Assembly (NCBI RefSeq): GCF_003044185.1
Contig: NZ_PYYB01000001.1
Coordinates: 2,748,978-2,812,977, forward strand
Direction: 5' to 3'
Length of the DNA: 64,000 nucleotides
Origin: Paraconexibacter algicola
GTDB lineage: Bacteria > Actinomycetota > Thermoleophilia > Solirubrobacterales > Solirubrobacteraceae
Shown here piece after piece: positions 1 through 7,364 of the stretch. The notes beneath the pieces were generated by a model that was given only the letters and a program-made list of their open reading frames with translations, searched no databases and was not told the DNA's origin. A program made the translations under genes and the position numbers. Each line of letters starts with the position of its first letter. Position 1 is the first letter of the stretch.

Positions 1-1
1 C

Positions 2-112
2 ACCTACGGCGCCGACCTCGTGGACATCGACTGCGCCCAGCACGGGCCGGAGCGGACCGTCCTGCCCGCACACCACTGCGACCACGACCACGGGCACGAC
101 CACCGGCCGTGA
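2..112 (+). CDS. Metal ABC transporter ATP-binding protein, C-terminal end (partial)
   Basis: Only the last 36 residues lie in the window; the start is upstream of the left edge. The fragment reads TYGADLVDID early and ends in a His/Asp-rich tail (HHCDHDHGHDHRP). A 'TYG' segment followed by a histidine-rich tail is typical of ZnuC-type ATPases of zinc/manganese ABC importers. The stop codon overlaps the GTG start of the following permease in a GTGA tetranucleotide, so the two are translationally coupled. The ATPase identity is inferred from this tail and the partner permease, since no Walker motif is visible here. Confidence 0.7.
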   Translation, partial: TYGADLVDIDCAQHGPERTVLPAHHCDHDHGHDHRP

Positions 113-936
113 TCGAGCCGTGGCAGGACCCGCTGATGCAGCGGGCGTTCCTCGAGGTCGTCCTGCTCGGCATCGCCGGCGGGCTGCTCGGCTGCTGGGT
201 CATCCAGTACGAGCTGTCCTACAGCGCCGAGTCGCTGGCGCACGCCCTGCTGCCCGGGCTCGTCCTGTCCGCGCTGACCGGCCTGCCGCTGCTGCTCGGC
301 GGGGCCGCCGGACTCGCGGCCGCCGCGCTCGCCGTCGCGCTCGCCGGCCGGATCCCCGAGCTCGGCCGCGACACCGCGGTCGCGGTCGTCGTGACCGCGA
401 TGCTCGGGCTCGGGGTCCTGCTCGCCCTGTCCCCGGACGCGCCCCCGCGCCTGCAGGACCTCCTCTTCGGCGACGTCCTGGGCGTGTCCGACACCGACCT
501 CCTCCTCGCCGGCGTGCTCGTCCTCGGGGCGGTGCTCGCGCTCGTCCTCCTGCACGGGCGGCTGCTGGCCGTGGGCTTCGACCGCCTCAGCGCCTCCGCG
601 CTCGGCGTCCGGCCGCTGGCCGTGGACGCGGCGCTGCTGCTGCTGCTCGCCGTCGTGCTGCTCGTCGCCGTGCAGGGCCTGGGCAACCTGCTCGTCATCA
701 GCATCCTCATCGCGCCCGCCACCGCGGCGCGCGCCGTCGGCCGCCGGATGGCGCCGATGATGCTCGCCTCCGCCGCGGTCGCCGTCGTCGGCGGGATCGC
801 CGGCCTGTACGTCAGCTACTACGCGGAGACCGCGGCGGGCGCGTCGATCACCGCCTGCCTCGTGCTCCTCGCCCTCGGCGCCTCCGCGGCCCGGGCCCTG
901 CGCCGCGTGACGGTCGCGCGACCACGCGCCGTCTAG
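109..936 (+). CDS. Metal (zinc/manganese-type) ABC transporter permease, ABC-3 family
   Basis: 275 residues, almost entirely hydrophobic with roughly eight membrane segments, and the usual length for ZnuB/TroC/MntB permeases. The N-terminal segment (LEVVLLGIAGGLLGCWVI, then SYSAESLAHALLPGL) matches the family pattern in which an S/AH motif follows the first helix. The late segment GNLLVISILIAPATAARAV is the characteristic 'LLV.ALLI.PAATA' stretch. It forms the membrane channel of an importer with the preceding ATPase. The GTG start lies in the GTGA overlap with the upstream stop. With a CDF exporter and Fur-family gene downstream, zinc is the likeliest substrate, although manganese cannot be excluded. 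Confidence 0.88.
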   Translation: MIEPWQDPLMQRAFLEVVLLGIAGGLLGCWVIQYELSYSAESLAHALLPGLVLSALTGLPLLLGGAAGLAAAALAVALAGRIPELGRDTAVAVVVTAMLGLGVLLALSPDAPPRLQDLLFGDVLGVSDTDLLLAGVLVLGAVLALVLLHGRLLAVGFDRLSASALGVRPLAVDAALLLLLAVVLLVAVQGLGNLLVISILIAPATAARAVGRRMAPMMLASAAVAVVGGIAGLYVSYYAETAAGASITACLVLLALGASAARALRRVTVARPRAV

Positions 937-946
937 CATCCAGTCG

Positions 947-2353
947 GTGATGTGCCGACGCCGCGCCGCCCTGGGCGCCGGGCTGCTCGCCGCGGTCCTG
1001 CTCCCCGCCACCCCCGCCGTCGCGCACGGCATCGACGCCGCCCCGGACCTGCCGGTCCCGTCGTGGCTCTTCGGCTGGGCGGCCGCCATCGTGCTCGTCG
1101 TCTCGTTCGTCTGGCTGGGGACCGCCTGGCGCACCCCCAGGCTGCGGCCCGCCGGCCCCGACGCCCCGGGCGCCGACCGCGCGCCGGACGCCGCGGACCC
1201 CGTGCCGCTCGCCGTGCAGATCCCGGTCGGGGCGCTCGCCGTCGTGCTGTGGCTGGCGACGATGTGGGCGGGCTGGTCGGGCACCGAGGTCCCGGAGGCG
1301 AACCTCGCGCCGACGCTCGTCTTCGTCGTCTTCTGGGTCGGGGTCGCGGTCGCCTCGATCCTGTTCGGCGACGTCTGGTCGACGCTCAGCCCGTTCCGCG
1401 CCCTCGGCCGCGGGGTCGGCGCGCTGACCCGCCGGCTCGGGGTGGAGGGCCCGCCCGCCGTCGACTACCCGCAGCGCCTCGGCGCGTGGCCGGCGGCGCT
1501 GGGGGTGCTCGCGTTCGCCTGGCTGGAGCTCGTCGCGTCCTCCGGGGACCGGCCCGCGAACATCGCGACCGCGACCGCGATCTACTCCGGCGTGACGTTC
1601 GTCGGCATGGCGGTCTACGGCGTCGAGACCTGGCACCGGCGGGCGGAGGCATTCTCGGTCCTCTTCGGGCTGCTCGCGCGCATCCGCCGGCGCCCCGTGC
1701 TGCGCGGCCTGGGCGGCTACGACGCCACCCCGGGCATCACCGCCGTCGTGCTCGTCGCGATCGGGACGACGACCTACGACGGGCTCTCGGGCGGCTCGAT
1801 CTACGCCGACACCGCCCCCGACGTCACGCGCTGGCTCGTGCGCCGCGGGCTCTCCAGCGACTTCTCGTACACGGTCTACGCCGCCGCGCTGATCGTCGTC
1901 TGCATCGCGCTGATCAGCGGCCTGTACTGGCTGGCCTGCCGGTCGGCGGAGCGCACCCGCGGCTGGCCGGCCGGGCGCTCCGCCTGGGACGCGTTCTCGC
2001 CCTCGCTCGTCCCGATCGCCGCCGCGTACCTGGTCGCCCACTACCTGTCGCTGCTGCTGATCAACGGGCAGCGGCTGCCCGCGCTGCTGTCCGACCCGCG
2101 CGGCGCCGGCACCGACTACTTCGGGACCGCGGGGTGGACCGCCGACCCGGGCGTCCTCCCGCCCGAGCGCAACTGGTACGTGCAGGTCGCGATCCTCATC
2201 GCGGGTCACGTCGCCGCGATCGTGCTCGCCCACGACCGCGCGCTCGAGCTGTTCGGCGGCGACCACCGCGCCGCCGCCCGCTCCCAGCAGGTGATGCTCG
2301 TCGTCATGGTCGGCTTCACCGCCCTGGGCCTCTGGCTGCTGTCGAGCCTGTAG
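947..2353 (+). CDS. Polytopic membrane protein of unknown function in the metal locus
   Basis: 468 residues with an N-terminal signal-like segment ending near VAHG and then about ten to twelve hydrophobic segments (first clear one around residues 40-60). Conserved-looking features are HGIDAAPDLPVPSWLFGWAA near the N-terminus, several tryptophan-rich turns, and a short tail after a last helix. I recall similar actinobacterial proteins being labelled 'fenitrothion hydrolase', but no catalytic motif of a hydrolase can be seen and that label should not be trusted. It sits between a zinc-type ABC permease and a CDF exporter, so a role in metal handling is plausible. A TAGCAT hexamer ends 7 nt before the GTG (an ATG follows directly), suggesting a leaderless mRNA. 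Confidence 0.75.
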   Translation: MMCRRRAALGAGLLAAVLLPATPAVAHGIDAAPDLPVPSWLFGWAAAIVLVVSFVWLGTAWRTPRLRPAGPDAPGADRAPDAADPVPLAVQIPVGALAVVLWLATMWAGWSGTEVPEANLAPTLVFVVFWVGVAVASILFGDVWSTLSPFRALGRGVGALTRRLGVEGPPAVDYPQRLGAWPAALGVLAFAWLELVASSGDRPANIATATAIYSGVTFVGMAVYGVETWHRRAEAFSVLFGLLARIRRRPVLRGLGGYDATPGITAVVLVAIGTTTYDGLSGGSIYADTAPDVTRWLVRRGLSSDFSYTVYAAALIVVCIALISGLYWLACRSAERTRGWPAGRSAWDAFSPSLVPIAAAYLVAHYLSLLLINGQRLPALLSDPRGAGTDYFGTAGWTADPGVLPPERNWYVQVAILIAGHVAAIVLAHDRALELFGGDHRAAARSQQVMLVVMVGFTALGLWLLSSL

Positions 2354-2365
2354 GACGCTGTCTCA

Positions 2366-2385
2366 CGACGGTCCCGCTACCGTCG
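2366..2385. other. Short inverted repeat just before the CDF gene
   Basis: Arms CGACGGT and ACCGTCG (7 bp, perfect) flank a 6-nt loop in the 36-bp gap between the membrane protein and the CDF exporter. The right arm overlaps a TACCGT -10-like hexamer (2378-2383) that ends 6 nt before the GTG start. It could be an operator overlapping a leaderless promoter or a weak terminator; the sequence alone does not decide. Confidence 0.4.
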
Positions 2386-2389
2386 GGAC

Positions 2390-3349
2390 GTGGCCCACGA
2401 CCACCACGCCCACGGCGCGCACGACCACGGCCACGACCACGGGCACGGCGGGCACTCGCACGCGATCGATCGGGACGCCGACCGCCGGCTCCTGTGGATC
2501 GCGCTGGTCCTGAACCTCGGGTTCGCGCTCGTCGAGGTCGTCGCCGGCGTGCTCGCCGACTCGGTGGCGCTGCTGTCCGACGCCGCCCACATGGTCACCG
2601 ACGCGGGCGCGATCGCCATTGCGCTCGTCGCCGCCCGGATCGCCGCCCGCCCGCCCGGCGGCCGCTACACCTTCGGGCTCGGCCGCAGCGAGATCCTCAG
2701 CGCCCAGCTCAACGGGGCCGCGATGCTCGTGCTCGCCGCGGTGATCGGCACCGAGGCGATCGGCCGGATCACCGACCCGCCCGACGTCGAGGGCGGGATC
2801 GTCATCGCCATCGGGGTGGCCGGTGCGCTCGTCAACGGGATCGTCGCCTGGGTGCTCGCGCGGGCCAGCCGGGCCAGCCTGAACGTGCGCGGCGCCGCGC
2901 TGCACAACCTCGCCGACCTGTGGTCCTCGATCGGTGCGGCGATCGCCGGCGTGCTCGTCGTCACCGCCGGCTGGGCCGCGGCCGACGGCGTCGCCGCGCT
3001 CACGGTCTGCGTGCTCATGCTCTGGGGCGGCTGGGGGCTGCTGCGCGACAGCAGCCGCGTGCTGCTGGAGGGGGCGCCCGACGGCATCGACCCCGACGAG
3101 GTCGGACGCGCGCTCGCCGCCCGCCCGGGCGTGCGCGAGGTGCACGACCTGCACGTCTGGGAGGTCACCTCGGGCTTCACCGCGCTCGCCGCGCACGTGC
3201 GGGTCGCCCCGGGGGACGACTGCCACGCCCTGCGCCGGGAGCTCCAGGCGTTCCTGCGCGACCGCTACGGCCTCGAGCACACGACGCTGCAGGTCGACCA
3301 CGAGCACCGTGACGAGCTCGTGCAGATCGACGGCCTGCCGCGGCACTGA
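2390..3349 (+). CDS. Cation diffusion facilitator (CDF) family metal exporter
   Basis: 319 residues, typical CDF length. A His-rich N-terminus (HDHHAHGAHDHGHDHGHGGHSH) precedes six membrane segments. The metal-site pattern SLLSDAAHMVTD is present as ALLSDAAHMVTDAG in TM2, and the second HxxxD site appears as ALHNLADLWSS in TM5. The cytoplasmic C-terminal domain (VREVHDLHVWEVTSGF) contains the HDLHxW motif of ZitB/CzcD proteins. It should exchange Zn(2+) or Co(2+)/Cd(2+) for protons across the inner membrane. It lies in a zinc-type locus with an ABC importer and a Fur/Zur-type regulator. Confidence 0.93.
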   Translation: MAHDHHAHGAHDHGHDHGHGGHSHAIDRDADRRLLWIALVLNLGFALVEVVAGVLADSVALLSDAAHMVTDAGAIAIALVAARIAARPPGGRYTFGLGRSEILSAQLNGAAMLVLAAVIGTEAIGRITDPPDVEGGIVIAIGVAGALVNGIVAWVLARASRASLNVRGAALHNLADLWSSIGAAIAGVLVVTAGWAAADGVAALTVCVLMLWGGWGLLRDSSRVLLEGAPDGIDPDEVGRALAARPGVREVHDLHVWEVTSGFTALAAHVRVAPGDDCHALRRELQAFLRDRYGLEHTTLQVDHEHRDELVQIDGLPRH

Positions 3350-3385
3350 CCCCGCCGCCACCGCGATGCGCGGCGAGCGACCCGC

Positions 3386-3841
3386 TCAGCCGTCGGTGCA
3401 GTCGCCGCAGGTGCCGTGCAGCACGATCTCGTGCTCGGTGACGTCGAACGCGACGCGGTCGGCGACGCGGTGGATCGCGCGCTCCAGCTCGTCGTCCTCG
3501 AACGGCGTCACGTCACCGCAGCCGTCGCAGACGAGGTGGTGATGGTGGTGGTGCCCGTCGGGATGGTGCGCCTCGTACCGGGTGATGCCCTGCCCGACCT
3601 CGATCCGCTGCACGAGCTTCAGCTTCTCGAGCTCGTCCAGCACGCGGTACACGCTCGCCCGGGCCACGCGCCGGGAGCCATCGCGCAGCCGGTCCTCGAT
3701 CTCGAACGCCGACAGCGCGCACGGCTGGCGCCCCAGCAGGTCGATCACGGCCTGTCGCGCCCCGCCACGGCGGTACCCGGCGTCGGCGAGCCGGTCGGCC
3801 GCGAGCTGCGCCCAGGGGATCTCGGGGACGGGGTGACCCAT
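3386..3841 (-). CDS. Fur-family metalloregulator (Zur-like)
   Basis: 151 residues. The winged-helix DNA-binding region includes ALSAFEIEDRLRDG followed by RASVYRVLDELEKLKLV. The family metal-site signature appears as HHPDGHHHHHHLVCDGCGDV, and a second CxxC (GTCGDC) near the C-terminus completes the structural zinc site. Placement next to a CDF exporter and a zinc-type ABC importer favours Zur over Fur or PerR, but this is inference from context. On its own strand a TACCAT hexamer (3853-3848) ends 6 nt before the ATG with no Shine-Dalgarno sequence, suggesting a leaderless transcript. It converges with the CDF gene. Confidence 0.9.
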   Translation of the reverse strand: MGHPVPEIPWAQLAADRLADAGYRRGGARQAVIDLLGRQPCALSAFEIEDRLRDGSRRVARASVYRVLDELEKLKLVQRIEVGQGITRYEAHHPDGHHHHHHLVCDGCGDVTPFEDDELERAIHRVADRVAFDVTEHEIVLHGTCGDCTDG

Positions 3842-3862
3842 CCCCTGATGGTAGGCGACCCG

Positions 3863-4723
3863 TCAGAGGCCCGGCCAGCGGCGGGTCACGAAGCCGTCCG
3901 TGCCGCGGTCCATCGGCTGCCAGCGCGTCCCGGCGCGCTTCTGGCCCGAGGTGTCGAACCGGATGCCGGCGACGACGAGGAACGTGTGGTCGGCGTTGGC
4001 GTACACGGTCAGCCACGACCCGGGCCCCGCCGCCCCCCAGGACTCGAGCTCGCCCGAGGTCATGGTGCGCTCGAGCAGGCCCGCGCCGCGCAGCGCGTAG
4101 CCGACGGAGCCCGAGCAGTCGTAGGCGTCGTCCTCGAAGCTGCGGTGCCCGCCCCCGTAGCGGTAGGGGGTCCGGGCGATCGCGTTGCCCGCGGCGATCA
4201 GGTCGACCACCGCCTGCGGCGCCCCGGCGGGCGCCACGGCGAGTCCCTCCGCGGTGATCGTCGCGACCTGGGCGGGCGTGCGCGGCGCCCCGGCCGCGGC
4301 GGCGGGGGAGGCGGTCGTCGTCTCCGTCGGCGCCGCGATCGGCGCCGCCCCGCCGCTGGACGCGGCGGCCCGCAGCGCGGTGATCGTGCGGCGGCCCGCC
4401 ACGCCGCTGGGTTCCAGTCCGGCCGCGCGCTGGAACGCCTGCACTGAGCGGACCGTGTGGCGCGCGTAGGTGCCGGTGATCGGCGTGCGGAACCCGGCAC
4501 GGTTCAGCAGCCGCTGCAGCTCGCGGACGTCGCGGCCGCGGACGCCGTGGCGCAGGCCGCGGCTGCCGAGCGTCGACGGGGTGGCGGCGACCGCGCTCGC
4601 CACGGGCGAGCCGACGACCGCGACGAGCGGCCCGGGGGCCGGGACGGCGAGCGCCGCGCCGGACACGGCGAGCCCCGCCAGCAGGGCGAGGGGACGGCGG
4701 GAGAGGACGCGCGGGCGGACCAT
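3863..4723 (-). CDS. Secreted peptidoglycan-binding and NlpC/P60-type hydrolase
   Basis: 286 residues from the chosen ATG. The N-terminus MVRPRVLSRRPLALLAGLAV is a signal peptide. A PG_binding_1 domain spans about residues 55-110 (GVRGRDVRELQRLLNRAGF, then QAFQRAAGL). An Ala/Pro/Thr linker leads to an NlpC/P60-like domain with catalytic Cys203 in DCSGSVGYAL and a likely catalytic His in NADHTFLVVAG. It should cleave peptide bonds in the wall outside the membrane. An in-frame GTG 54 nt upstream is possible, but it would put 18 polar residues before the signal peptide. The gene diverges from the hypothetical gene at 4890 across a gap with a perfect inverted repeat. Confidence 0.86.
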   Translation of the reverse strand: MVRPRVLSRRPLALLAGLAVSGAALAVPAPGPLVAVVGSPVASAVAATPSTLGSRGLRHGVRGRDVRELQRLLNRAGFRTPITGTYARHTVRSVQAFQRAAGLEPSGVAGRRTITALRAAASSGGAAPIAAPTETTTASPAAAAGAPRTPAQVATITAEGLAVAPAGAPQAVVDLIAAGNAIARTPYRYGGGHRSFEDDAYDCSGSVGYALRGAGLLERTMTSGELESWGAAGPGSWLTVYANADHTFLVVAGIRFDTSGQKRAGTRWQPMDRGTDGFVTRRWPGL

Positions 4724-4830
4724 GGTCGGGGCTTCGTCGGACCCCTCCCGGCTCCCGGCGGGGTCCGCGCTCTGCACGGGGTCATCGACCCGAACCTGCA
4801 GCCACGCAGGGAAAAGCTGCAGCCCGGACG

Positions 4831-4852
4831 GACTGCAACGACCGTTGCAGTC
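4831..4852. promoter_or_regulatory. Perfect 10-bp inverted repeat in a divergent intergenic region
   Basis: Arm GACTGCAACG is followed by two bases and its exact reverse complement CGTTGCAGTC. The 2-nt centre is too small for a hairpin loop, so a dimeric repressor site is more likely than an RNA structure. It sits in the 166-bp gap between the wall hydrolase (minus strand, start 4723) and the hypothetical gene (start 4890), 37 nt before the latter. Extra CTGCAG hexamers nearby (around 4796 and 4817) may be half-site relatives. Confidence 0.6.
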
Positions 4853-4889
4853 GGCAGGAAGGTGTCCGCGTCACGCAGAACCGCCCACC

Positions 4890-6164
4890 ATGCGCAACCG
4901 CCAGCTGCACGCCGCGCTCGCGGCGTTCGCCGAGGAGGCCGCCTGGCAGCTCGCCGCGGCGGCCCAGGACGGCGCGGAGGTCCCGTTCGAGATCGTCGAG
5001 TCCGGCGGACACCGTCGCGACACGCCGCTCTACTGCTACCGGCCGCTCACCGCCGACTTCATCCGCGAGCGGCTCGGGCTGCTCGGGCGGCTCCCGAGCT
5101 ACCTGCCCGCCGTCCACGCGCTGTCGGCCGCGGGCGGTCTCGACGCGTACCTGGCGGCGCACGGGGAGGAGCGGTGCGCCGCGGGCGGCCGCGCCCGCGC
5201 CGAGACCGCGCTGCGCGTCTTCCTCACGACCGTGTTCGCGGACTCCACGGACTTCCAGCTGCTGCCCGAGCGGCTCGACCGCGCGGTCGAGGACCTGGTG
5301 CGCCGCAGCGGCGAGGGACGCACGCTCACCGAGGTCGCCGTCCCGATCCTCGGGCTGCGCCTGCTCGGCGAGGAGGTGGCCCTCGGCGATGGGCTGCTGC
5401 TCGCGCGCGGCGACCTGCTCGAGGACGTGCCCTCCGACGCCGCGTGGCCGCGCAGCGGCGACGAGCCGCACACGGTCGCGCTGCTGAGCTGGGAGGCCGC
5501 GCCCGGGGACGACGCGCCGCTGGACCACGCGCGGGTGCGGCTGCGCCGCCTGCTCGTCGCCCTGCGCCTGTACGACGACGCCGCGTTCGCGTGCGGCGCG
5601 GCCGCGTGGGCGCGGACCGGGGGCGGCGCCTGGCACGGCGTCCCGCTGGGCCTGCCCGGCCGCCCGCCCGCCGCGGTCGGCACCCTGCCCTGCACGGTCA
5701 CGCCCGACGAGGAGGACGAGCTGCGCGCGTTCTGCAGCCTCGTCTCGCGGCGCACGCCGCGCAGCGGGCCGCTCGCGTGGTCGCTGGCCCGCTTCGAGCA
5801 GGGCTGCCTGCAGGCCGATCCGGCCCACGCGCTGACCGACCACCTGCTGGCGCTCCGCGCCCTGCTGGAGCCCGAGGGCCCGTCCGCCGGCCGGCTGGCC
5901 CCGCGCGTCGCGGTGCTCTGCGCCGACGCGGCCGGCCGGACCGCGCTGCGCGACCGGATCGCCGCGATCGTCGACCTCGAGCGCGCGGCGGTCGCCGGGA
6001 CCGCGCCCGCCGCCCTGGACCTCGGGGGCGTCGCCGCCGAGCTCGCCGAGCACCTGCGCGCGATCCTGCGCGACGTGCTCTGCGGCCACCTCGACCCCGA
6101 CCTGCGCGAGCTCGCCGAGCGGCTGCTGGCCCAGGACGGCTTCGAGCAGCCGACCGTGGCCTGA
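4890..6164 (+). CDS. Hypothetical protein, possible degenerate HEPN/ApeA-like C-terminal region
   Basis: 424 residues, soluble, no signal peptide or membrane segment. I do not recognise the whole protein. The C-terminal third (from about RFEQGCLQADPAHALTDHLLALRALLE) recalls ApeA-type HEPN domains: a helix, an 'ALEALL' segment, then a segment resembling 'R..LY..RS.IVHG'. Here that last part reads IAAIVDLERAAVAG, so the catalytic R-x4-6-H RNase motif is not intact. The start is the first ATG before a plausible N-terminus (MRNRQLHAALAAFAEEAAW). It stands alone downstream of the 4831-4852 inverted repeat. The functional suggestion is weak. Confidence 0.7.
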   Translation: MRNRQLHAALAAFAEEAAWQLAAAAQDGAEVPFEIVESGGHRRDTPLYCYRPLTADFIRERLGLLGRLPSYLPAVHALSAAGGLDAYLAAHGEERCAAGGRARAETALRVFLTTVFADSTDFQLLPERLDRAVEDLVRRSGEGRTLTEVAVPILGLRLLGEEVALGDGLLLARGDLLEDVPSDAAWPRSGDEPHTVALLSWEAAPGDDAPLDHARVRLRRLLVALRLYDDAAFACGAAAWARTGGGAWHGVPLGLPGRPPAAVGTLPCTVTPDEEDELRAFCSLVSRRTPRSGPLAWSLARFEQGCLQADPAHALTDHLLALRALLEPEGPSAGRLAPRVAVLCADAAGRTALRDRIAAIVDLERAAVAGTAPAALDLGGVAAELAEHLRAILRDVLCGHLDPDLRELAERLLAQDGFEQPTVA

Positions 6165-6177
6165 CCCGCCCGCGCGC

Positions 6178-7335
6178 TCAGCGCGCTCCGGGAGCGGGCG
6201 CGGGGGCGCCCGGCCCCTCCAGCGGTCGCACCGGGGGCCGCGGCGCGATCGCGCGCGAGCGGCGCTCGGTCCGCACGCCCGCGACCGCCGCGACGACGGG
6301 CACGGCGACGACCGCCCCGCCGACCCCGGCGAGCGTGCCGCCGCAGCCCAGCGCGACGAGCACGACGACCGGGTGCAGCGACACGCTGCGGCCGACCAGC
6401 AGCGGGAACAGCGCGTTGCCCTCGAGCTGCTGCACGAGCACGACCGCGCCGAGCACGATCAGCGCGTCCGTGAGACCGCCGAAGCCCAGCGCGACGAGCA
6501 CGGCGACGAGCCCGGAGACGATCGCCCCGACGACGGGGACGAACGCGAGCACGAACGTCAGGACCGCGATCGGCAGCGCCAGCGGCGCCCCGACGAGCGC
6601 GACCGCGAGCCCGATCCCGATCGCGTCGACCGTCGCCACGAGCGCCTGCGCGCGGATGAACCCCGACAGCGACGCGAACGCGGCCCGGCCGTCCTGGTCG
6701 ATCTCCAGCCGCCGCTCCGGGGGCAGCAGCCGCACGAGCGAGCCCCACAGGCGCGGGCCGTCCTTGAGGAAGAAGAAGACGAGCACGAGCGCGAAGATCG
6801 CCGCGCCGACGAGGCTCGCGGCCGCGAGCGCGACCCGGAACGCGCCCGAGCCGATCTCCCGGGCGTTGTCGTGCAGCGCGTCTGCCGCCCCGTCGACCGC
6901 CCGCTGCGCGTCCTCGCGGGTGATGCCCAGGCCGCCGAGCTCCGACGGCAGGTTCGCGGCGCCCGAGCGCACGCTGTCCTCGAGGTCGCCGGCCTGCGTG
7001 ACCGCCGGCACGACGACGAGCGCGAGCAGCAGCGCGAGGCCCGCGAGGAGCAGCAGGAACGTCGCGGTCGCCGCGCCCGCCGCACCCCAGCCGCGCCGGC
7101 GCAGCGCCGCGGTCAGCGGCCACAGCGCCGAGGTGACGAGCAGCGCGACGACGAGCGGCAGCGTCACGACCTGCAGCCGGAACGCCACCCAGCCGAGCGC
7201 GACGACCGCGGCCGCCAGGACGAGCAGCCGCCACGCCCAGGCGGCGGCCACGTCCAGGCGCGGCGGGACCGCCGGACGGGCCGCGATGGCCCCGTCGCCC
7301 GCGGCCCCCTCGGGGGGCGTCGGCTCGTGCAGCAC
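6178..7335 (-). CDS. AI-2E family (YdiK/PerM-like) membrane transporter
   Basis: 385 residues from a GTG. Eight or so hydrophobic segments follow a short soluble N-terminus. Family features include the long amphipathic region after TM3 (around DLEDSVRSGAANLPSELGG), FFFLKDGPRLWGSLVRLLPPE in mid-protein and the late pattern ALIVLGAVVLVQQLEGNALFPLLVGRSV, which is the strongest AI-2E family signature. Family members include sodium/lithium antiporters, and the autoinducer export role is not general, so the substrate is unknown. It is last in a minus-strand run bicupin, ATPase, ATPase, transporter, 29 nt after the stop of the second ATPase. A CTGGGGG stretch before the GTG supports the start. Confidence 0.85.
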   Translation of the reverse strand: MLHEPTPPEGAAGDGAIAARPAVPPRLDVAAAWAWRLLVLAAAVVALGWVAFRLQVVTLPLVVALLVTSALWPLTAALRRRGWGAAGAATATFLLLLAGLALLLALVVVPAVTQAGDLEDSVRSGAANLPSELGGLGITREDAQRAVDGAADALHDNAREIGSGAFRVALAAASLVGAAIFALVLVFFFLKDGPRLWGSLVRLLPPERRLEIDQDGRAAFASLSGFIRAQALVATVDAIGIGLAVALVGAPLALPIAVLTFVLAFVPVVGAIVSGLVAVLVALGFGGLTDALIVLGAVVLVQQLEGNALFPLLVGRSVSLHPVVVLVALGCGGTLAGVGGAVVAVPVVAAVAGVRTERRSRAIAPRPPVRPLEGPGAPAPAPGAR

Positions 7336-7364
7336 GCCCCCAGGATGCCCGGGACCGAGCGCCG

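Noticed and set aside
4-1284. Long minus-strand open frame over the ABC permease
   Set aside because: It is an antisense shadow with Gln/Arg/Glu-rich, repeat-free sequence and no recognisable domain, as expected opposite real GC-rich genes. Many similar long frames occur in this window and were left out.
3386-3841. Poly-histidine stretch in the Fur-family gene as an engineered tag or low-complexity error
   Set aside because: The run HHPDGHHHHHHLVCDGCGD is the natural metal-site segment of Fur/Zur proteins.
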